In this document: positions 57,301 to 64,000 of the stretch, in pieces
Numbering within the stretch: the stretch's first letter is position 1
Layout of the letters: each line of letters opens with the position of its first letter
NCBI GenBank assembly: GCA_964505265.1
Contig: CAZDGN010000005.1
Span: 53,548-117,547 of the forward strand
DNA: 64,000 bases
From: CAILUF01 sp964505265
GTDB lineage: Bacteria; Pseudomonadota; Alphaproteobacteria; Rickettsiales; UBA1997
Direction: 5' to 3'
The notes under the pieces: generated by a model
Databases searched by the model: none
Seen by the model: the letters and a program-made list of their open reading frames with translations, nothing else
What the model was told of the DNA's origin: nothing
Made by a program: the position numbers and the translations under genes

Positions 57301-59134
57301 GGCATTTGTTGCCCCGGGTCACGCTCTAAGAATGCTTTATAAGGGGGGTGAATTATTTTTAGACTCAGCAAAAGATCCAAATAAAATTGCCAAAAATGCG
57401 AAAAAATTTGCAGAAATAGCAAAAAATCCGATGCATCTAAAAGATCATCATTGGAATGAAAGTAAAATTGGTCAAAACATCAATAAGGTTTTAGGAAAAC
57501 TTGAAAATAAAGGAACCGATGCTAGAAGATGGTTAAAATCCTTTAAAATTCCTTTTGTTAATGAAGGAGGAGCAAAATCTAACCCACATAAAGCCTTGCG
57601 TAAATTTGATAGAAAAATTGCCAGAATGTTATCAAGAAGAGAAGATTTCAAGAATGGCAATAAAATTGATGAGGTAAGAGAAAAATTTGGTCTTAAAGAG
57701 GAACAAAAGGTTAAAAGCATTAGAGGACTTGGAGTGATTGGAGAATTTGGTAAAGTTCGTGCAGATGATACAAAGCTTACAACCGCTGGAAAAATTCTAA
57801 TAAGTCCATTAACAAGGCCAGTAAACACTATTGCCAAAATAATAAATGATAAAATTAGTGGAAAAACAAAAGAATATCATGATCAACAAAAAACTGATGC
57901 CCTTGCAAGATTAGCCAATGAACTAATTAATGACAAAGACGGCAAAAAAAATCCATTTGGTAAAATTTTTGATGATGATTTAAAAAAATCTCTTGAAAGA
58001 AAAGATAGTAAAGAAGATTCAGCTAAAAGATTCGAAAGAACCGCTAAAAAAGAAGAGGCAAGAACCGCTAAAAAATTATTAGAAGAAACCTTGAAAAAAT
58101 TAGATAAAAAAAGTCAAGAAGACAGAAATAGAGAAAATGAAAATAAAACTTTATATGAAAAAATGAGCGAATCAAATAGATTTAGTTTTCAAGATAAAAT
58201 GAGAGAGCAAATGGAAATAAGCGCCGAAAATGCAAAAAAAGAATATGATATTCTGAGCTCCGATAAAGATCAATCAGTTAAAAAAATTGATGCTGAAAGA
58301 CAAAAAAAGCTTGATAAAAAAAGTGAAAATTTAACAAAATTATCAAATATTAATGAAGCAAAAAATCTTGAAAACAACCAAAAAGAACTTGAAAAAATTA
58401 AAAATGATATTTCTTTGGAAACGGATGATAAAGCGAAAGTTGAATTAATTAAAAAACAAGAAAAAATTGAAGAATCAATCAAGAAGGGACAAGATTATCT
58501 TGATAAAACATCAAAAGAAATTTTACAGCAAAACCCGTCCCTAACAGCAGAACAACTAAAAGATGAGATTAATAAAAAATTCAAAATGGAAACCAAATCT
58601 TTAGAAAAAGAAAATAAAAAATTAGAGAACTCAATTAAAAAATTAGATGAAAATAAAGATAATTTAGATAAGAAGACAAATAAAAAATTTGAAAATATAA
58701 AACAAAAATTACATGAAGATATTGATTATTTAAGTGGGGCAATTTTAAAAAGCGAGAATGAAGTAAGATATGATAAAGAATATGGTAATGAAAATGCAAA
58801 ACTAGCATTACAAATCGTAAATGATTTATTAACACCAATTCCATCAACAGGAGGATCAGCAAGCGATTTAATTCTCGCTCCTATTCCTGATCCTTCTCAA
58901 AATCAAACTCCAACTCAATCCCAATCCGAAACTCAAGCTCCAGCAAAAACAATTGCTGACAAAATTGTTAATAATTTTGTCGAAGCAACAAAAATAAAAA
59001 GAAACCATATTGAATATATTAATAATAAGCAAAGCAGTATTCAAATTCTAGACCCATCATTGACTTCAAGCTCACAAACTCCACCACCTCCTCCACCTCC
59101 ACCACCTCCTCCACCTCCACCACCTAAATTTTAA
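54389..59134 (+). CDS. VirB6/TrbL-like type IV secretion protein with poly-proline tail
   Basis: A 1581-residue protein. ATG 54389 is preferred over the TTG at 54374. The N-terminus is a lipoprotein-like signal (LLLICIISSFLSSCGD). A Cys-rich periplasmic part (about 25-380) follows. The VirB6 membrane core lies at about 388-680, with helices such as VVSISLVLYVTFYGLGFF and LALILYFIYAVLDIALKYL, and WLAFMGSRTFEIILLFAIL. The C-terminal 900 residues are soluble, Lys/Glu-rich and coiled-coil-like from about 1200 to 1480. It ends with 15 consecutive Pro then Lys-Phe. Such extensions occur in Rickettsiales VirB6 paralogues. No other virB gene is adjacent; it stands between tRNA-Leu and tRNA-His. Confidence 0.88.
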   Translation: MFFLNFFIKYKNIIKLLLICIISSFLSSCGDVGCNEAGEFYVKNYELHANPKNFDKSIIIKSYGGYSDSPEQIEWYDTGLLYAGGKISVAITGHWASNAPNYKTFEEIGKNLDHCKICAKEPNNYDITTKPNIENNQCYCVPELDKNGEISIPIPTKEDKTISGETNNSNCDDTKHMDGDICTCKSKPSSMSNYDLTQKLIYSLGSSKKVLTPNAGKYSLQTKDADSQTICRLSMGLGAYLKLYPPALSANPDATPDLAYHMYSLRSFCPIKTNQNGKCLDDNGIIRTKFIWESPNPIPKNESGTEFHEDLSKIRLALYDHFYKDNSGYYKLEFVGGVIQKEGDGIFSSSVKLAEDFLFGSNDYNPQLMRREKKDGVSEFMFKAILNDPIVKSVVSISLVLYVTFYGLGFFAGLVDFGRKELMTRLLKFGLVVFFISPNAWQYYNGFVIQFFKGGMDTMVKVVTGIFESQISPTLGSLYLESDESSTSVHKKFIYIDMLVRDLISKPNINRIIGLLFTKGTEFLSIAYIPIILALILYFIYAVLDIALKYLVSLIKICFGLALGPVFILFSLFEKTKDMFKNWLAFMGSRTFEIILLFAILHPFLMIIDTEFKTMLDFKVCIEKLNNNYYPFNIPSSSPPGTRSVFNWAEFFFKIGALIFIMKTFSDKAGYISGQLITIGGISNADAVTEVGRGQAGFSLASSMAKGIAGIAKSAVTSKYIGGLAKYTGRLGLSAATKIGRAKFGTDRSLNERINDGFRSVGIRFRGARSLMRDAKIDQAIKLASADADSKNLTGKERETHIRKMTTQSIRQYGLTSKNNSSLLGLDNQNIQKRLDEKLIKQPMKAMIKARANELKEKGIFGKEAQDIIKKDIENWSKENLSSTSQKKVAEFFKKSSIKHMMKTESTLSGGQAARMTEALISSGNIDDAKAFADKYRDNMSRIEMEQNVKKQDTLESGGKSAKFIRAVLNTAFVAPGHALRMLYKGGELFLDSAKDPNKIAKNAKKFAEIAKNPMHLKDHHWNESKIGQNINKVLGKLENKGTDARRWLKSFKIPFVNEGGAKSNPHKALRKFDRKIARMLSRREDFKNGNKIDEVREKFGLKEEQKVKSIRGLGVIGEFGKVRADDTKLTTAGKILISPLTRPVNTIAKIINDKISGKTKEYHDQQKTDALARLANELINDKDGKKNPFGKIFDDDLKKSLERKDSKEDSAKRFERTAKKEEARTAKKLLEETLKKLDKKSQEDRNRENENKTLYEKMSESNRFSFQDKMREQMEISAENAKKEYDILSSDKDQSVKKIDAERQKKLDKKSENLTKLSNINEAKNLENNQKELEKIKNDISLETDDKAKVELIKKQEKIEESIKKGQDYLDKTSKEILQQNPSLTAEQLKDEINKKFKMETKSLEKENKKLENSIKKLDENKDNLDKKTNKKFENIKQKLHEDIDYLSGAILKSENEVRYDKEYGNENAKLALQIVNDLLTPIPSTGGSASDLILAPIPDPSQNQTPTQSQSETQAPAKTIADKIVNNFVEATKIKRNHIEYINNKQSSIQILDPSLTSSSQTPPPPPPPPPPPPPPPKF
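59081..59125 (+). repeat. 18-bp tandem repeat encoding the poly-proline tail
   Basis: Two and a half copies of CCACCACCTCCTCCACCT give 15 Pro codons at the VirB6-like C-terminus. A fragment CTCCACCACCTCAG recurs 30 bases later, outside the gene, in a GC-richer patch (59140-59200) that also has two CAGCTG repeats. The DNA repeat can change length by slippage. Confidence 0.85.
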
Positions 59135-59425
59135 CCTTTCTTGCTAGGCTTCGTGTCTCCACCACCTCAGCTGTCTCAGCTGCCAATGCCACTTCGCATT
59201 TATTGATTAGATAAAAATAATTAAATTTGAAAATGGAGCTATTATGATAAAATCGATGATTTAACAAGGCGGAAGGAAAAATGATTATTTTTCTTTGGCT
59301 TTTATCTAAGGAAATATTTCTAATATTTTGTCATTTTTTAAATTTGATTTAATATTTAAAGACAAAGATAAAAAATAATTAATTGAATAATAATTTAAAG
59401 AATTTAGAATAAAAAGTTATTAAAT

Positions 59426-59501
59426 GGCAGACGTAGCTCAGTTGGTTAGAGCATCAGGTTGTGGTTCTGAGGGTCGCGGGTTCGATTCCCGTCGTCTGCC
59501 C
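59426..59501 (+). tRNA. tRNA-His (GTG)
   Basis: Acceptor GGCAGAC pairs with GTCTGCC. D arm AGCTCAGTTGGTTAGAGC, anticodon stem-loop TCAGGTTGTGGTTCTGA giving GTG, T arm GCGGGTTCGATTCCCGT. No G precedes the acceptor stem (T at 59425), so the usual G-1 is not encoded, and a complete CCA is not encoded after the discriminator. Lack of encoded G-1 is known in some alphaproteobacteria. Confidence 0.94.
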
Positions 59502-59522
59502 CAAGCAAAAAACATAAATCAA

Positions 59523-60209
59523 ATGGATATAATTATTTTAGCAATCATCACCGCTGTAATTTTTTACCGCTTAAATAAAAGCCTTGGAACCATCGATGAA
59601 GATGAAAAACGTGAAATTCATAAAAAACTATTAGAACGCAAAAAACAAATTGAAGAAATTCTTGAAAGAGCTCAAAAATCTGCAAATAATCCAGCCACAC
59701 AAAATGAAAAAATCATCGGTTCAAAGTCTACATCGCAAAAAGAATTTGATGAAATAAATTCTGCCACTCAAGAAAATTTAAAAAATATATTTAATAGTTG
59801 CAATATAACCTATGAATTCTTTATTAATGGTGCTAAAATGGCATTCGAAATGGTAATAAATGCATTCTCAAAAAATGATTTTGATACCTTAAAAATTTTA
59901 CTCTCCGAAAAAATCTATCAAGGCTTTGAAGTCGCTATTAATCAACGCCAATCTCAAAATCATACTTTGATTACCAATTTAATTTCTATAAATAAAACCG
60001 AAATAATTTCAGCAATTCTACTAGAAAAACAGGCCTCAATTACGGTAAAAATAATATCAAGTCAAATTAACTACATCACTGACAAAAATCAAAATATTAT
60101 TAATGGCAAAAAAGACGAAATTCACGAAACTATCGATATTTGGACCTTTAAAAAGGATATTACCTCAACCGATCCAAATTGGAAAATTTATAGCACTTCA
60201 TCAAATTAA
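59523..60209 (+). CDS. Tim44-like domain protein
   Basis: A 228-residue protein with one N-terminal membrane helix (MDIIILAIITAVIFYRL), a charged helical linker and a C-terminal Tim44-like domain (about 85-225): FFINGAKMAFEMVINAFSKN, DFDTLKILLSEKIYQGF, then ETIDIWTFKKD. Alphaproteobacterial relatives (TimA) resemble the matrix subunit of the mitochondrial import motor. The frame is open through tRNA-His back to 59424, but that leader (ADVAQLVRASGCGSEGRGF) is the translated tRNA, so ATG 59523 is chosen. It precedes acnA by 12 bases. Confidence 0.88.
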   Translation: MDIIILAIITAVIFYRLNKSLGTIDEDEKREIHKKLLERKKQIEEILERAQKSANNPATQNEKIIGSKSTSQKEFDEINSATQENLKNIFNSCNITYEFFINGAKMAFEMVINAFSKNDFDTLKILLSEKIYQGFEVAINQRQSQNHTLITNLISINKTEIISAILLEKQASITVKIISSQINYITDKNQNIINGKKDEIHETIDIWTFKKDITSTDPNWKIYSTSSN

Positions 60210-60221
60210 ATTTTTTTAAAA

Positions 60222-62870
60222 ATGTTCAATAAAAAAAATAATTTATCAGTAAATAACAAAATTTACTCATATTTTTCAATAAATAATTTTGCCGAAGAAT
60301 TAAATCTTGATTTAAAAAAAGTTCCATTTAGTCTAAAAATTCTTCTAGAAAATATCCTTAGAAACTGCCAAGAAGATGCCTTAACCAAACAAAATTTTAC
60401 TGCGATTGTTAAGTCAATAAAAGATGCAAAAAATCGTATTGAAATTGATTTCACCCCAGCGCGTGTTTTAATGCAAGATTTTACTGGAGTGCCTGCCGTT
60501 GTTGATTTGGCAACAATGCGTGATGCGGTTAAAAAAATGCAAAAAGATCCAAAAAAAATTAATCCATTAGTGCCAGTTGATCTAGTAATTGATCATTCGG
60601 TTCAAGTTGATTTCTATGGCGATAAAGACTCTTTAAAAAATAACACCGATTTAGAATATCAAAGAAATTTTGAGCGTTATGAATTTTTAAAATGGGCACA
60701 AATTTCTTTCGACAATTTTCGTGTAGTGCCCCCTGGAACTGGTATTTGTCATCAAGTAAATCTAGAAAATTTAGCATCGGTGGTTTGCTCAAAAAATTCA
60801 GCTGGTGAAAATCTTGCTTATTTTGATACCGTGGTTGGTACCGATAGTCACACCACAATGATTAACGGTCTCGGAGTTTTGGGATGGGGTGTTGGTGGTA
60901 TTGAAGCTGAAGCATCAATGCTTGGTCAGCCATCTTCAATGCTAATTCCTGAAGTAATTGGCTTCAAACTTGAAGGTAATTTATCCGAAGGTGTAACCGC
61001 TACCGATTTAGTTTTAACAATCACTCAAATCCTTAGAAAAAAAGGTGTGGTTGGAAAATTTGTCGAATTTTTTGGCAGTGGTCTTGCCAATTTATCTCTT
61101 GCTAACCGTGCTACAATTGCCAATATGGCTCCTGAATATGGTGCAACTTGTGGCATTTTCCCAATTGACAAAATAACCTTGGAATATCTAAATTTAACTG
61201 GTCGCTCCTCTGAAAATATAGAATTAGTAAAACATTATGCAATTGCCCAAGGAGTCTATCTTGAAGATTACAATTATGAGCCAGATTTTAGTGAAGTAAT
61301 TAATCTAAATTTATCGCAAATTACCCCTTCCCTTGCTGGTCCAAAACGACCACAAGACCGCGTTGAACTCTCTAAAGTTTGCGAATCTTTCGATAATTTA
61401 AAAAGAGATTTAAAATTAGAAGAACACCAAAAAGTTGAAATTCCAAATTTAGCAGAAACCCTAAGCGATGGCGATATTGTTATCTCTGCCATCACTTCTT
61501 GCACCAACACCTCAAATCCATCAGTATTAATTGGAGCAGGATTATTAGCCAAAAAAGCAGTTGAGCTTGGCTTAAAAGTCAATCCAAAAGTCAAAACATC
61601 GCTGGCACCGGGTTCACAAGTAGTAGCTGAATATCTAGAAAAATCTGGATTGCAAAATTATTTAAACCAACTTGGATTTAATGTAGTAGGTTTTGGTTGC
61701 ACCACTTGCATTGGCAATTCTGGACCACTCGATAGCAAAATTGAAGAGGTCATTAAGAGCAAAAATTTAGTAGTAGCTTCAGTTCTGTCTGGGAACAGAA
61801 ATTTTGAAGGCAGAATCCACCCGCAAGTAAAAGCTAATTATTTAGCATCACCTTTGTTAGTTGTGGCTTATGCTCTTGCTGGAACGGTCAAAATCAATAT
61901 TGAAAACGATGTAATTGGGATTGGCAAAAACAATCAAAAAGTTTATTTAAAAGATATTTGGCCATCATCAGCGGAAATCGAAAAAATTACTAATCAATTT
62001 ATAAATAGAGATTTATTTTTAAAAAAATATTCTAATTTATTTTTAGGTGATAAAAAATGGCAAGAAATTAAGGTTGAAAAATCTGATACATATAGCTGGA
62101 ACCCTGATAGCACCTATATTCGCTTGCCAAATTATTTTGACAAAATTAATCAAAATAAAATTTCGGAAATTAAAAATTCTAAAATTTTAGCAGTCTTTGG
62201 CGACTCCATCACCACAGACCACATCTCGCCAGCTGGCAATATTTCTGCAACCTCACCCGCCGCCCTTTATTTAAACGAAAAAGGTGTTGAGAAAAAAGAT
62301 TTTAACTCTTATGGAGCTAGAAGAGGCAATCACGAAGTAATGATGCGCGGAACTTTTGCTAATGTTCGCATCAAAAATGAAATGCTTGGCGGCATTAAAG
62401 AAGGTGGCTTCACCAAAAATATCAAAGAAGAAGTGGTTTCGATTTATGATGCCTCAATGTCTTTCGTTAAGCAATATCCTTTGGTGATATTTGCGGGCAA
62501 AGAATATGGTACAGGCTCTTCTCGCGATTGGGCAGCTAAAGGCACCAATTTGCTTGGGGTCAAAGCAGTTATTGCAGAAAGCTTCGAGCGAATCCATCGC
62601 TCAAACTTAGTTGGTATGGGCGTTCTTCCTTTAATTTTTAAAAACAACATTAATCGTAAAACTTTAGAAATTACTGGCGAAGAAATTGTTGATATCTTAG
62701 GAATTGATGATAAAATTCAACCTAAACAAGATTTAAGATTAGTAATTCACAGAAAAAACAACTCGAAAACTGAGATTGAAGTTATCTGCGGTCTTGATAC
62801 CGCCACCGAGATTGAATATTTCAAATGCGGTGGAATTTTACAATATGTTATTAACCAAATTACCAATTAA
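60222..62870 (+). CDS. acnA: Aconitate hydratase A
   Basis: TCA-cycle isomerisation of citrate to isocitrate, using a [4Fe-4S] cluster. The 882 residues have the three cluster Cys at 427 (SCTNTSNP), 493 and 496 (GCTTCIGNSG), with the same 66 and 3 spacing as E. coli AcnA. TDSHTTMINGLGVLGWGVGG and the C-terminal swivel domain with GKEYGTGSSRDWAAKG are intact. It lies between the Tim44-like gene and hpf. Confidence 0.98.
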   Translation: MFNKKNNLSVNNKIYSYFSINNFAEELNLDLKKVPFSLKILLENILRNCQEDALTKQNFTAIVKSIKDAKNRIEIDFTPARVLMQDFTGVPAVVDLATMRDAVKKMQKDPKKINPLVPVDLVIDHSVQVDFYGDKDSLKNNTDLEYQRNFERYEFLKWAQISFDNFRVVPPGTGICHQVNLENLASVVCSKNSAGENLAYFDTVVGTDSHTTMINGLGVLGWGVGGIEAEASMLGQPSSMLIPEVIGFKLEGNLSEGVTATDLVLTITQILRKKGVVGKFVEFFGSGLANLSLANRATIANMAPEYGATCGIFPIDKITLEYLNLTGRSSENIELVKHYAIAQGVYLEDYNYEPDFSEVINLNLSQITPSLAGPKRPQDRVELSKVCESFDNLKRDLKLEEHQKVEIPNLAETLSDGDIVISAITSCTNTSNPSVLIGAGLLAKKAVELGLKVNPKVKTSLAPGSQVVAEYLEKSGLQNYLNQLGFNVVGFGCTTCIGNSGPLDSKIEEVIKSKNLVVASVLSGNRNFEGRIHPQVKANYLASPLLVVAYALAGTVKINIENDVIGIGKNNQKVYLKDIWPSSAEIEKITNQFINRDLFLKKYSNLFLGDKKWQEIKVEKSDTYSWNPDSTYIRLPNYFDKINQNKISEIKNSKILAVFGDSITTDHISPAGNISATSPAALYLNEKGVEKKDFNSYGARRGNHEVMMRGTFANVRIKNEMLGGIKEGGFTKNIKEEVVSIYDASMSFVKQYPLVIFAGKEYGTGSSRDWAAKGTNLLGVKAVIAESFERIHRSNLVGMGVLPLIFKNNINRKTLEITGEEIVDILGIDDKIQPKQDLRLVIHRKNNSKTEIEVICGLDTATEIEYFKCGGILQYVINQITN

Positions 62871-62872
62871 TT

Positions 62873-63484
62873 ATGCAAGTTAAAGTATTAGGTTCCAATA
62901 TGGAAATTGGCGAGGCTCTCACCTCTTATGTTCAAGACCATATTGATAAAATGGTAACCAAATTTTTTGGAAAAGCCCTTGGTGCAGAAGCTCACTTTAA
63001 AAAAGATGGACATTTCGTTAAAGTAATTTTGATTGTCAATGAAGGTGTAAAAAGAGGAATTTTTGTCAAATCTGATGGCGAAGCTGGCGATGCTTATGGA
63101 GCATTCAACGAAGCTTCAAAAAAAGCTGAAAATCAACTTAGAAGATATCACGATAAAATTAAAAATTATCGCAACAACAGCATCAAGGAAATGGAAGTTG
63201 ATTATAAAAAACTTGATGCCAAAAAATATGTTATTCCGCCAATGCCATTCGATATTTTAAGTGAAATGGAAAGCGAAGTTGCCAATACAAATTCCAAACA
63301 TAGTTATAATGTTATCTCAGAAAAATCCACTGAGGTAGAAACTCTTACCCTTGATGAAGCAATTATGAAAATGGATTTGGCAAATTTACCGACCTTAGTT
63401 TTTATTAACAAAGAAAATGGTAGAATGAATGTGGTTTACCATCGTCGCGATGGTTTGATTTCTCATATCGATCCACAAATATAA
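62873..63484 (+). CDS. hpf: Ribosome hibernation promoting factor, long form
   Basis: Binds the 30S decoding site in stationary phase and, in its long form, dimerises ribosomes. The 203 residues contain the N-terminal HPF/RaiA domain (residues 1-100, VKVLGSNMEIGEALTSYVQD, GDAYGAFNEASKKAENQLRR) and the C-terminal dimerisation domain (about 145-203, LTLDEAIMKMDLANLPTLVF, then RRDGLISHIDP). It starts 2 bases after acnA. Confidence 0.95.
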   Translation: MQVKVLGSNMEIGEALTSYVQDHIDKMVTKFFGKALGAEAHFKKDGHFVKVILIVNEGVKRGIFVKSDGEAGDAYGAFNEASKKAENQLRRYHDKIKNYRNNSIKEMEVDYKKLDAKKYVIPPMPFDILSEMESEVANTNSKHSYNVISEKSTEVETLTLDEAIMKMDLANLPTLVFINKENGRMNVVYHRRDGLISHIDPQI

Positions 63485-63516
63485 TTTTAATATAGCGCTA
63501 AAAGGGGGTAAATAAA

Positions 63517-63714
63517 ATGGAAGTTTCGGTACAAGGAAAAAATGGTCTAGAAATGGCGATTCGTGTCTTTAGAAAAAAGACACAAAAAGAAGGTTTGGTT
63601 AAAGAATCTCGCAGAAGAAATGAATTTGAAAAACCTTCAAAAAAAATTAAAAGAAAACAAGATGAAAGCATTTCTCGTAAGAAAAAAGCTCGCAAAGGCG
63701 AAGTGGTTTATTAA
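63517..63714 (+). CDS. rpsU: 30S ribosomal protein bS21
   Basis: A 65-residue basic protein near the 16S 3' end that aids initiation. VSVQGKNGLEMAIRVFRKKT, then SRRRNEFEKPSKKIKRKQ are the standard sequence. A very strong ribosome site GGGGG lies 8 bases before the ATG, much better than at neighbouring genes. It is 32 bases after hpf and followed by a terminator. Confidence 0.95.
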   Translation: MEVSVQGKNGLEMAIRVFRKKTQKEGLVKESRRRNEFEKPSKKIKRKQDESISRKKKARKGEVVY

Positions 63715-63741
63715 TTAAATCTCTCACTTAGTTTTTTAATT

Positions 63742-63776
63742 AAAACCCAAGGTCTAAAAAACCTTGGGTTTTTTAT
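63742..63776 (+). terminator. Intrinsic terminator after rpsU
   Basis: AAACCCAAGGT, a 7-base loop, ACCTTGGGTTT, then a T-rich run TTTTATTTT. It ends the Tim44-acnA-hpf-rpsU unit. Confidence 0.88.
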
Positions 63777-63958
63777 TTTAAAGTTAAAAATAATGTAAAA
63801 AAGATTTTTAAATTAATGATTGCATAAAAAAAATTTAGATCTTAGAATTTAAAGGAATATTTAATATTATTAGTGGTGGTGGTTTTTTTGAATTAAATGA
63901 TTCTTTTAATCAAAGAGAAATTAAATTAACAAACTCCAATCTGCTTTAGTAATTTTAT

Positions 63959-64000
63959 GGACAGGTGGCCGAGCGGTTTAAGGCAGCAGTCTTGAAAACT
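63959..64000 (+). tRNA. tRNA-Ser (TGA), truncated by window edge
   Basis: The first 42 bases of a class II tRNA: acceptor GGACAGG, D arm GGCCGAGCGGTTTAAGGC, then an anticodon arm CAGTCTTGAAAACT whose loop gives TGA. The variable arm and 3' half lie outside the window. Confidence 0.9.

Noticed and set aside
56470..58862. Several minus-strand ORFs of 70-121 residues within the VirB6-like gene
   Set aside because: Antisense shadows of a Lys/Glu-rich coding region, giving artificial Phe/Leu/Ser-rich peptides.
59424..59522. N-terminal extension of the Tim44-like ORF beginning ADVAQLVRASGCGSEGRGF
   Set aside because: This peptide is the translation of tRNA-His, a well-known false start. The real start is ATG 59523.

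Overview
The window is an AT-rich segment (my impression is about 30% GC) of an alphaproteobacterial chromosome, most likely of the order Rickettsiales. Three things point there. The 23S and 5S rRNA genes sit together with no 16S gene upstream, the split arrangement known in Rickettsiales. There is a very large VirB6/TrbL-type type IV secretion protein. The housekeeping genes are alphaproteobacterial in type (a Tim44-domain protein, a long-form Hpf next to rpsU, dnaN-recF). The organism seems less reduced than Rickettsia: genes for shikimate (aroK, aroB), methionine (metZ, metF), pantothenate (panE), thiamine (thiS) and an isolated hisF are present. A less reduced or extracellular Rickettsiales lineage (Deianiraea-like, for example) would fit, but that is inference.

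Layout. 1-2.3 kb: 3' end of lon, then yidC. 2.5-6.5 kb: a large unrecognised membrane protein between two 152-bp direct repeats, with more copies of the same palindromic element nearby. 6.7-10.3 kb: a decayed partial 5S copy with its terminator, the real 5S, 23S and their promoter, all on the minus strand. 10.4-21 kb (minus): a lysine-rich exported protein, panE, recF, dnaN, ftsH, a pilin-like/LamG-like protein, a porin and a soluble PAS-GAF histidine kinase. 21-25 kb (plus): cytochrome b561, hisF, a GmrSD-type restriction protein and a small Ser/Pro-rich protein. 25-28 kb (minus): topA and infA. 28-34 kb (plus): a 1849-residue protein with a putative transglutaminase-like triad and two AAA+ modules, followed by a broken copy of its own 5' end. 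34-46.8 kb: metF, tRNA-Ile, then minus-strand blocks for nadK, a TrmH-type methylase, a SurA-like chaperone, a HAD phosphatase, a CsgG/FlgT-like lipoprotein with LPP20 proteins, lptG-lptF, yajQ and metZ. 46.9-51.5 kb (plus): pgpA, then nuoHIJK with a DUF4116-type protein in the nuoL position. 51.6-54.2 kb: a BI-1 family protein, aroK-aroB, tRNA-Leu. 54.4-59.1 kb: the VirB6-like protein with a 15-proline C-terminus. 59.4-64 kb: tRNA-His, Tim44-like protein, acnA, hpf, rpsU and the start of tRNA-Ser.

Themes. Much of the window builds or guards the envelope: YidC, LptF/G, the SurA-like chaperone, FtsH, Lon, the porin, the LPP20/CsgG lipoprotein operon and VirB6. The most promising uncharacterised parts are the giant double-AAA+ protein with its broken duplicate, the repeat-flanked 1118-residue membrane protein, the LPP20-LPP20-CsgG/FlgT-like operon, and the proline-tailed VirB6.

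All calls come from reading the sequence; no database search or structure prediction was run. Several long ORFs are unsupported: those inside the 23S gene, those antisense to real genes, and the extension of the Tim44 ORF through tRNA-His.
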